This document shows positions 1 to 7,773 of a stretch of 64,000 nucleotides of DNA, piece after piece. The translations under genes and the position numbers were made by a program. The stretch's first letter is position 1. Each line of letters opens with the position of its first letter. Source of the DNA: Ulva prolifera (Eukaryota > Chlorophyta > Ulvophyceae > Ulvales > Ulvaceae); contig CM041197.1 in the NCBI GenBank assembly GCA_023078555.1, positions 3,731,999-3,795,998 on the forward strand. The letters are read 5' to 3'. The notes under the pieces were generated by a model that worked only from the letters and a program-made list of their open reading frames with translations, was not told where the DNA came from and made no database searches.

Positions 1-1895
1 AGGGTCAACCACTTGGCTTTCTTCTTCACCCCCCCCGGCTCTTGGGCAGCCGGGGTTGCAGAGACGGTGCAAAGGTACCGCCACGCCCTCAGCCCCCAAT
101 GCCAGATGGTATCTGGCGGGCAGAAGGGGATGAGGAGACTGGTGAAGTCTTTCACGGGAGCTCCCACGCCCCAGGCGGTCAGCCCTGCGTATTGAACAGT
201 GAACCTAGTCACTTAATCGGGGAGGCAATACGAACACACCATCTTTTGGATGCGTCATCACCAGTACATGGGATTGGATGGGAAACCCCCAGGTGCGCAC
301 AGGAGGTGTTCACGGCGGTGACGAATATGGCCGCATATAGAGGGTCCTCGAAGCAGCGGTTGTCCATTCGATGAGCTTCAAGAGCCCACTGCGGCAGCCG
401 AGCACTGAAATCCGGGTCTGCGTGCGCCGATCCGTACACCATAACCTGGTAGGATCGGACGCACAGCTGCAGCCCGGAGTCGCAGGTGGAACGGCCCTTG
501 CGCACCGGCATGTACGAAACATCAGCGTGGAGGATAGCTTGGTGAAACGCCCCGACAGATGCGAAACATGGACACAATAAAGGAGACACAACGGTCTCCT
601 GCAAGGCAGATCTGTCAAGGACTCACCAATCGATTGGAGATCGTCTAAAAACATCATCAGCGTGCTAAAACAGCACAATACATGTCCATAGGGGCCGCAC
701 CGGCGTGGGCTTGATCAAAGGATGCATCGCAGCGTACTCCACCACGAAAGGCGCAAGGTTTGTGACAGCTTCCACAAAATCCCCGAGGGTGTCCATGTCC
801 TGGAGACCGAGGGAATGTAAGCCAGAAGCTACCCCAAGTCCACGATCGGTCTAACTGATCAATTGTTAGTCAGAACGAGGGACAACACCAACAGGCTACC
901 AGCGAGTATTACCGGACTTCGATAATCAGGGGGACCATGCATGTCTGACTCGAGGGGGGTGTCAGGGGGGGGGGGGGGGGGGGGTCGGGGGTGGGCTTAC
1001 ATAAACTTCAATCAGATGAGGGAAGTAGATGTGGATCTGATACATGAGATTACCGGCGGCGGAGAGCTGTGTCACCGTGGTAGATGGGGCGCCAGCATGC
1101 TGTGCAAGCACGGCGCGGCAGGAGGGTTGCAGGTACACCCTCGCCGCCAGCTGCTGGCTCGGTGTCAGATCGTCTTTCCCGCAAAAAGTGCGGGCCAGTG
1201 TCTTCTCGGTCAAGAACAGGGTGCACAGCGGATTCATGCCGACAGGCACATTACAGGTGGGCTCAGCCACCTTGGTTTTGCCTATAGGCTGTTGACTGTC
1301 CGTCTCCGCCCCGGTTTTCTGCCGCTTGTTGGACGGCACCATCATGGACTGGGAGTCAGGGTGCATGCGACCGAAGAAAAAGCACCAGGCCCACAGAATG
1401 GACCGGGGGCCGGTCACCGCATAATCCACAAAACTTGCATTCGTAACCGTACGGCTGCACAAGACGGGCGACAATGCATGACTACGCATAACCCCGGGGA
1501 CTGAATCGCACCGGTGTCTGCCTTCGGGGCAGGGTCCGCCTCCTTCCGCTTCTTGGTTTTCAGCAAGGACGGGACTCCAAGCACCGCCCTATCGCTCTGC
1601 TGCACTGACTCGGAGCCGGCAGCCCCGGCGTGGCCTGAATCCGAAGCCTGTGCGGGCGCCGGTGGGGCACTTGGGCGCACATTTCCAATGACCAGTTCCT
1701 GCATGCTCCGGGTACCCTCATGAGGTCGAAGGCCCTCAATGGGCCGGCGTGGCGGCCGGGCATGTGTCAAGACGTGTTAGTCTCATCGAGTGTGCACAGG
1801 GGTTAATGCGCGTGCCTGAGCTGGTAAGCATGCTGACTGTGCATGATGACGTGGAGGGGAGCGTACCTTGCCATCGCGTAAAGTCGTGCGGCAGA

Positions 1896-1962
1896 AGTGA
1901 AAGTAAGAATTGAACCGGTGACCTCATGTGTACACACTACATGTTCTACCACTGGGGCTCAC
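1896..1962 (-). other. tRNA-like sequence (degraded tRNA or SINE head)
   Basis: On the minus strand this 67-bp stretch has a D-arm-like CAGTGGTAGAAC (internal A-box-like) and a B-box-like GGTTCAATTC at about the right spacing. It starts GTGAG and ends TTCAC, which can pair as part of an acceptor stem. The anticodon loop would be GTGTGTA. The T stem does not pair properly and a full cloverleaf is not formed, so a decayed tRNA or the pol III head of a SINE is likelier than a working tRNA. It lies in a probable intron of the surrounding gene. Confidence 0.3.
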
Positions 1963-2127
1963 CTGAAGCAACGAGTCCTTTGTAAGATGACTCCTCCCTT
2001 GATTATGTCATCTATATTCTTGGATCCCTAGATATGGATATCCCACAACAGCATGGGCGCCATGAGCGCCCTCCAATGGGGTCCTGTAGCAGAGCTGACG
2101 TCACTTGAGATGGACACACCTTCTTCC

Positions 2128-3173
2128 CTGGGTTGGGTCATCGGGCCCGATGGGGAAATTTTCCCGATTTATCGGGCCCGATTTCAAAAATCCCGATTAA
2201 TCCCCCTATCTGGTTGGCTGCGAGCTAAAATGAACTCCGATGACAGTTTTGAAGGTGTTATATGATAGATAATCATGTTTGCGGATTGTGGCAAGTTTCC
2301 GTGTAGCCAAATTCGTTCTGTGGACAATTTTACGGCTACCTAAGCTTACAATGAACCGGTAAACAAGCACGGGCGCTAAGCGCCGCAGCATTTCGCAAGA
2401 TTGGAAGGCGCATTTTGATCCTGTAGAGCGTGTGAGCGCAGACATCTCGAAGTTTAGCGTCGTGTGTAAGTATTGCTCGTGGTCTCGTCAACGAACTGGC
2501 GCGGACGAGTGCAAGGCTCACTTGGCTGGCGTGCATCCGAAGAATGGAAATTCCTGTCCAAAAGTACCGCTAGATTTCAGGGCAAGCTTTCAAAGTGGAT
2601 GTGTTGGATCAGAGCTGCAGCTGCAGCAAGCGTCTGTGTCATCAGCCTTCCACAAGGCTTCACATGATCAAGCAAGGGCAGCAGTTGGTAGATGGTTGTT
2701 TTCCTCTGGAGTTTCTTTTAATTCAATTGACAATCCAGAGTTTCAAGATGCCATTGCAAGTGTGATCAGAGCTGGACCTGGATTCCGTGTACCAACTCGA
2801 ATGACAATCAGCACCAAAATTCTGGACCAAACATACATGGATATCATGAAGCAATCTACTGGCTCGGTTTCCTATGGACTGCATTGTGGAGTGTCAATAT
2901 ACTCAGATGGACAACCATTCACAAATCAACTTCATCTGCATGAGCAATACATCATGAATGCAATATTGTAATTGCTGTATTGTATTGTAGCATCGTGGTC
3001 CGGTTTGTATGTTTCCTATGGTATCCTGCTGCTTCATAACACTAATATGCACCAAGCTGGCCACATCCCCCAAAAATCGATTTTCTGATCCGGATTTGTC
3101 CAAACAAATCCCGATTTATCGGGCCCGATTTGCAAAATCCCGACATCGGGAGATCGGGGGCGACCCAACCCAG
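2128..3173 (+). mobile_element. hAT-superfamily DNA transposon, short copy with TIRs and 8-bp TSD
   Basis: The element starts CTGGGTTGGGTC at 2128 and ends GACCCAACCCAG at 3173, which are exact 12-bp terminal inverted repeats. The flanks carry the same 8 bases, CTTCTTCC, at 2120-2127 and 3174-3181. An 8-bp duplication is the hallmark of hAT insertion. Subterminal regions are rich in a repeated CCCGATTTATCGGGCCCGAT-like motif at both ends. The single coding region is an N-terminal transposase piece without the catalytic core, so at 1046 bp this is a non-autonomous, internally shortened copy. It sits inside an exon of the gene on the opposite strand. Confidence 0.9.
2363..2971 (+). CDS. hAT transposase N-terminal fragment: BED-like zinc finger plus DUF659-like domain
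   Basis: The frame is open from 2363 to a TAA at 2969-2971, about 200 codons. The first part (WKAHFDPVE ... VVCKYCSW ... CKAHLAGVH) has the C-x2-C and downstream His spacing of a BED-type zinc finger, which binds element ends in hAT transposases. The second part (RWLFSSGVSFNSIDNPEFQDA, then GPGFRVPTRMTISTKILDQTY; quoted as separate short motifs) matches the DUF659 region seen in many hAT proteins. The RNase H-like DDE core and C-terminal dimerisation region are absent. No ATG opens the frame at its start, so translation may begin downstream or after a lost exon. A DNA-binding protein without catalysis is possible, but simple decay is the default reading. Confidence 0.75.
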   Translation, partial: TSTGAKRRSISQDWKAHFDPVERVSADISKFSVVCKYCSWSRQRTGADECKAHLAGVHPKNGNSCPKVPLDFRASFQSGCVGSELQLQQASVSSAFHKASHDQARAAVGRWLFSSGVSFNSIDNPEFQDAIASVIRAGPGFRVPTRMTISTKILDQTYMDIMKQSTGSVSYGLHCGVSIYSDGQPFTNQLHLHEQYIMNAIL

Positions 3174-3869
3174 CTTCTTCCTACCATACAACTTGACCCA
3201 GGCCACAGGGGCGTCACATCCAGGCGGGGGTGCGGATAGTCCCTCCCATGCGGGCACCAACATCCTTTCCTGCTCGCGCAGCCACCCCCCGAGTTGCAGG
3301 CAGGCGATGACTACAACATACTTCACGTATGCAACGCTCTGATCTACTGTTGTTTCGACATGGTCTACGACCTGTAGCCCGACATCAAACCAAGCATCGA
3401 AAGCCGCGTGGGAGTCGGGCGTCCCTTTGGGCCCGACCCGCCCCACATCGGTGAAATGACCTGACCTAGATATTAATGTCCCGATAGCGGGCAATAGCGC
3501 CGGTCGCAGACGGCTATGCGGGATGGTTACTGCGACGCTAGTGTCAGGCTGGACATCCCCTTCACGACGGGCAAGATCACCCTCGCCGCCTACGGCCGAC
3601 ATCTTATGTAACACTAATTTAACAGCTTGCGTGTATTGAATGGGACGCAACACACGCTTGGGTACTGCCAGCGTCAGTAGCTGCAGGACAATACCGCCTA
3701 CGTACATACAGACATGAGTGGAGATCGATGCAGTGAAGACACATGGGGCCGACGATGCCTGATACAAAGGGAATTACCGTGCCATGATAACCCAGGCTGG
3801 CCTAGGCGAGCTCCACGGGAGGTCACAGCATCGACGCAGTGCACGCGGGCATCCTGTAGACACATGAGT

Positions 3870-4147
3870 CGTGCTGGGTACATGCATTGCTCGTATGCGG
3901 AATGGTTGGTGGGCCACCAACCATTCCACGATGGCGCTGACTGGGCACATGCATTGCTCGCATGCGGAATGGTTGGTGGGCCACCAACCATTCCACGATG
4001 GCGCTGACTGAGCACATGCATTGCTCGCATGCGGAATGGTTGGTGGGCCACCAACCATTCCACGATGGCGCTGCCTGGGCACATGCATTGCTCGCATGCG
4101 GAATGGTTGGTGGGCCACCAACCATTCCACGATGGCGCTGACTGGGC
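3870..4147. repeat. Four tandem 67-bp units, each with a perfect 14-bp-arm palindrome
   Basis: Palindromes start at 3899, 3966, 4033 and 4100, exactly 67 bp apart. Each has the arm GGAATGGTTGGTGG, one central G, and the exact reverse complement CCACCAACCATTCC. The spacer between palindromes (about 38 bp) is almost identical between units and contains GATGGCGCTGACTGGGCACA and GCATTGCTCGCATGC. The array lies about 300 bp before the start codon of the minus-strand gene at 1-3602. A second, unrelated-sequence array stands in the same place before the paralogue at 53995. It could be a promoter or operator array, a transposon subterminal repeat, or a hairpin-forming element. Confidence 0.95.
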
Positions 4148-4404
4148 TCACGCTTATAGATGAGGGATCGTTTATCGATAAGGGCTCACGTTTATCGATC
4201 GGCATGTCCGCGTCGCTTGTGCGCATCGCATCTACAGCTTAAAGTACACAATTCATTCCAACATCCAGTGCAATAGGTGCACTACGTTTTCCATGAACAT
4301 TCCCAAGCTTAGACTGCCGGTCCAACATGTGCGCGACAGGCTCAACATGCCATGGCTTCCCACTGGTCCTGTTCCTCGCCGTCGAAGAGCCCGCAGTCCT
4401 GTCA

Positions 4405-4505
4405 GCAGGAAAGCATAGGAAATTCCGCGGCCACCGAGGAAGCCATAGGTCATTCCGCGGCCGCCAAGGAAGCCATAGGACATTCCGCTACCATCGTTCC
4501 TTGAG
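4405..4505. repeat. About three copies of a 30-bp tandem repeat
   Basis: Units share AAGCCATAGG-CATTCCGCGGCC with small changes. On the minus strand the unit reads GMSYGFLGGR in frame. The repeat is too short and isolated to assign a role. Confidence 0.7.
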
Positions 4506-5134
4506 AAGCATACGCACGCGGGCGGAAGGTCGAGAGCCTCGTAGGAACGTTCCTCTGTCAGCGGAACGCCTTCGGTTCCGCCCCGGAATGTCACCATTCT
4601 CCTAGTGAGGGGCCGTCCGCCGGGAGCCATGTCGAACGGTTTCCGCTGCGGCTGGCATGGGCAGTGACAGCGCACCGTGCTCAGTCACTCGTGCTTGACA
4701 TGGCTGTGGTGGACCTGAGAGATTTATTCTTTGCTCATGGTCAGCTAGAGGTCGCTCTCAGCAGAGTGTCAACGCGTCAGCAAACGCGCCTGTTGGTGAA
4801 GTCCCATAGCCTACGTCTCGGGCACGAGGGCAACCCTGCGACGTTCAATGGTGGTGTTGATGAGGTGATCGTGACCTCCAGTGTTATTTTGCCAGATCTA
4901 CTGATAAGCGTTGGCTGAGACGTGCTGGTTCTAGCCGTATAGCAGCCTGCAGTTGTACGGCAGCTGCAGGGCCCTGCTTCAGTGGCCGTGGGGTCGGACC
5001 CATGGCCTCTGTATACAGCTTTATGTACAATTAACATGAATGTGGCCATCTGCTTGGTGGCGTCGACAGCTCCAGATCATTAGGACACTGCGGTTCCATG
5101 TACCGCATCGGCACTGCAGGTGATAGTGGCACCT

Positions 5135-5170
<36 letters not shown>
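5135..5170. repeat. Poly-G run of 36 bases
   Basis: An uninterrupted G homopolymer on the plus strand, one of several in the window. It may be genuine G-quadruplex-forming DNA or an assembly or sequencing product. Confidence 0.9.
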
Positions 5171-5172
<2 letters not shown>

Positions 5173-5451
5173 CACCGGTGTCAGGTAAAATCCGGCATGC
5201 AACAGTTTCGTATGGTCTCACATTGATACTGCCTCGTTCCAGCTGGGGCCAAGTACACCACCTGCGTTGGTGGTATAGTATATATGAGAAACTTTCACCA
5301 TCGCCCATCTTGTAATATCATCATGAAGTAAGTCACATGCAACAGGTACAAAAGAGTGAACGGGAGAAAACAAACACTGAAATCGAATCTCATCCGAATC
5401 AACAGCAACATACACTCACACACACACGAACACAACAACCGCACTCACAAC

Positions 5452-6087
5452 TCAGTCCGGCAGGATCGCGTCCTCCAGGCCCGCATCATACCGCAACCCT
5501 TGCTCCCGAGAGATGACAAGCCCAGACTTCCGATACATATCCGCATTGCCACGCTGCAATGACACCGACAACACCCGCAGCGCCCACTGGACAAACGCGC
5601 CTTTGGAGATGCGCCCACTGGCAGCGGCCACATCCCCCAACTGACCGACGAATCTCACGGCAGCCTTGCCCATGAAGCCACACGATTCGACTGCAAACGG
5701 AACAAACCGGAACGCGGCATGGTCGGGCACGTCCCGCCGGAAGCGGTCCCGCTTCCTGTCCTCCGCCCGCTCCGCCGTCGCACCCTTCTCCCGCGCCGCA
5801 GCGGCCACGTACGAGGCCGCCGGCGCATGTCTGACCACGACGTCCACGGCAGCCATCTCCAGGCGCGGCATGACCACGACGATGTCCCCGCGGCGATTCA
5901 GCTCCACACCCGCGCCCCTCGCGAGGGCACGGTAGAGCGGCTCCAGGGCAGACTGCAGTCCGGCGAAAGAGGCGATTAGGCGCAAGGCACGAGCCAGGTT
6001 GTCATGGCGCATCTGGGTCTCCTTTGCCACCTTCTTGCAGACCATGGCATGGTCTGGTTCGGCGGCAACACCTCCACTGCATTTGCA

Positions 6088-6124
<37 letters not shown>

Positions 6125-6448
6125 GTCCGTCGGGACGCGGAATCGTAGGCGGTGCCACACCGCTAGGACAAACATGTCGTCGCCCAGGGTGAGAACGCCG
6201 CCCGGTAGAGCGGAGAGGAAGGCGCCTGCAGGCCCCCCCGACGCGCTCCTGAGCCACGCCGCTTCCCGCCTGCCGGCCGGCTTGTCGAGGTCGATGACCT
6301 GTAGCTGGAGTGAGGCCGCATGGTCCGCGACCGCGCGCCCCACCTTGCGCTGGACCGCCAGGAGCTTGCCCGCGACGAACTCGTCCGATAGGTCTGGCAT
6401 GATCTTACAAAGGCCCTGAACCAGGATGGTTCCAAGGCAGCTAGGCAT
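5452..6448 (-). pseudogene. LINE ORF2 C-terminal region, interrupted by a poly-C tract
   Basis: The frame from 6448 reads a helical region (LSDEFVAGKLLAVQRKVG), then AAWLRSASGGPAGAFLSALP and LAVWHRLRFRVP, a pattern typical of the region after the reverse transcriptase in algal and protist LINEs. A 34-base run (C on the coding strand) at 6089-6122 interrupts it, and the frame after the run differs. Directly after the run comes CKCSGG ... EPDHAMVC, a likely zinc-binding C-x-C...H...C cluster. The frame continues to FVPFAVESCGFMGKAAV and ALRVLSVSLQRGNA, ending at a stop at 5452. A second copy at 58.4 kb shares the corresponding PLSLETHGRLG and LSVALCKGNA motifs, which supports the assignment. 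The copy is non-functional: it lacks the catalytic domain and has the frame change. Confidence 0.65.
6089..6122. repeat. Poly-G run of 34 bases inside the LINE coding region
   Basis: An uninterrupted G run on the plus strand, exactly between two conserved blocks of the LINE protein. It causes a change of frame in the protein. Confidence 0.9.
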
Positions 6449-7095
6449 GTGAGTGGCCTAGACAACACAAGCTTATGAGTTCAAGTGATAGGGAGTAAGC
6501 TGAACTAACTGTCACCATCCGAATTGATGCAGTCTTAAGTGCTAATACAATGCCCTAAAGTACCTATGAGAACGCCAGTCTTGCTTGATCTTGACTTGGT
6601 ACTGCTTGACTTGAACTTGAAACTTGTATCTTGATATCTTTATTACTTTAAATGCACCATCTTACACTCCCTTTCAACACCGCTCCGCACCGACGCCTTT
6701 GCTTCTCCTTACATGCTCATAACACAGAGCACTGCCTATTCTTCACTGTCAGCTCGGCACGTCACAACAATGAGGCCGTTCATCCCGATGTAATTGATAG
6801 TATTTTAATTTCGTTCTCAGCCCCAATCGGCCGAGCTTCCTCAAGGATGAGAAGGCTTATGAGCACTGCAACTACATCAAGCAGTGCAGAGACAAGCGTG
6901 CATCAGAGCTGATGGCACGGCTGAGCGCACAGTCGCGCATGCATGCATGTGCAGACGGATGCACGCAGCGTGAGTGCATTTGCGCGCAGCTGCGCTGGCT
7001 CGAGCAATGCTAGCAACGAGCATGGCTCAGTTACATAGCTAGGCCACGACATTCATGTCATGATCTTACAAAGGCGCCGATGGGGCCAGCGTGCG
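6449..7095. other. Stretch between LINE and Gypsy element; possible LTR
   Basis: On the minus strand a purine-rich stretch (TTGAAAGGGAG, about 6667-6677) is followed by TGTAAGATGG at 6666. This resembles a polypurine tract and the start of a 3' LTR that would end near 6449 at the LINE boundary. I could not find a matching LTR upstream of gag, so this stays tentative. A 17-bp exact direct repeat (CATGATCTTACAAAGGC) flanks the stretch at 6398-6414 and 7059-7075. No gene is seen. Confidence 0.3.
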
Positions 7096-7773
7096 CTAGC
7101 TCGTGAGCTGCGCCGCCGCGTGATCGGGCGGTGGCCGCATCGACATGCCTGCGGCGTGCAAGAGCTTCTCTAACACGTCCGTCACAGTCGTGCATCGGGC
7201 CACACGTTCTAAGTGTATTGGAAAGTGGCGCACTTCCTGACCTGGCACTTGGCGCGTTGTACGCAAGAAAGCCTGATTTTCAGATATGCTTTCGACAACA
7301 AATGGGCCTGTGACCGCATTTTTCTTGCCCAGTCCGCGTTCCAGGACATAAGGAAGGTCTCCAGCTTGCAATTTCCTCCCCCTCCTAGGCTTGCGAATGG
7401 CCAGAAGGTGGGCTTGCCTGTCAGCATTACGTTGCTGCGAACGAAGGATGCGATCGTATACGCGCGCAGCCACACGCTCTGCGCGGGCGTCGCGCTCACG
7501 CACATAATCGTCCTCGGGCATGGCCGAAATCTCGACGGCTGCCATGCGGGGGTGCGCATCGCGCGCGCCCACCGGAGGCGGCAGCCGGAGGCGGTGTGCC
7601 ATCACCAACTCATTCGGCGCATAACCGGTCACTGTATGCCGGCGTTGCATGTATTCCAAGCGTGTCTGCGGAAGCAGCGCGGGCTAATCATGGATGGCAC
7701 CGGCAACTTTCGCCGCCAACATGGTCTTCATCGTGCGCACGAGTCGCTCGACGGCGCCGTTGGACCGGGGATG
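7096..7773 (-). pseudogene. pol: Gypsy integrase C-terminal part, broken by two in-frame stops
   Basis: After the TAA at 7774-7776 the same frame continues with HPRSNGAVERLVRTMKTML, which supplies the catalytic Glu. It meets a second stop, TAG, at 7684-7686 where Trp would fit, then runs open to 7096. The rest includes LEYMQRRHTVTGYAPNELV and the GPFVVESISENQAFL segment typical of the GPY/F-type C-terminal domain of Gypsy integrases. Both stops are single-base changes from a sense codon, so this is decay of an otherwise well preserved domain. Confidence 0.8.

Larger units (their letters stand above)
1..3602 (-). pseudogene. Unrecognised multi-exon gene family, copy 1, split by a hAT insertion
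   Basis: I do not recognise the function. The reading begins at an ATG at 3602 (MSAVGGEGD) and runs through a block with GTLISRSGHFTD and GWLREQERMLVPAWEG. It is then cut by the hAT element at 2128-3173; across the insertion the frame resumes from YGRKK to VCPSQVTSALLQ. Later blocks carry KKRKEADPAPKADTG, RSILWAWCFFFG and NPLCTLFLTEK. One exon ends at 1001 (LIEVY) and the next starts at 799 (DMDTLGDFVEAV), leaving a 201-bp GT-AG intron that holds a 20-G run. Another exon ends at 301 (VNTS, donor GTGCGC). The last visible block has WHWGLRAWRYL, and the gene runs off the left edge. Every block has a counterpart in the same order at 53995-56732, with both mapped introns in the same places, so this is a real diverged family. 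The insertion probably inactivates this copy. Exon ends other than those given are uncertain. Confidence 0.6.
4148..5345. other. Stretch without a recognised gene
   Basis: It holds a degenerate 30-bp tandem repeat (4405-4505), a 36-base G run (5135-5170), and a minus-strand open frame at 4253-4675 containing the repeat-derived GMSYGFLGGR peptide. I see no homology or splice pattern that makes that frame a convincing gene. Confidence 0.5.
5346..6448 (-). mobile_element. 5'-truncated non-LTR retrotransposon (LINE) with its 3' tail
   Basis: The coding part (5452-6448) is followed on the minus strand by a non-coding tail of about 100 bp that ends ...TTCACTCTTTTGTA at about 5346. The same tail, without the coding part, recurs at least seven more times in this window. 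That ties the dispersed repeat to this LINE family. Homology stops at about 6448, so the reverse transcriptase region is missing, as expected for 5' truncation. Confidence 0.65.

Noticed and set aside
3870..4147. CRISPR-like array (regular repeats with palindromes)
   Set aside because: The spacers are as conserved as the repeats, the unit number is four, and the genome is eukaryotic; this is a simple tandem repeat.
6449..6666. Confirmed 3' LTR of the Gypsy element
   Set aside because: The TGTAAGATGG start after a purine tract is suggestive, but no matching copy exists upstream of gag, so it remains only a candidate.
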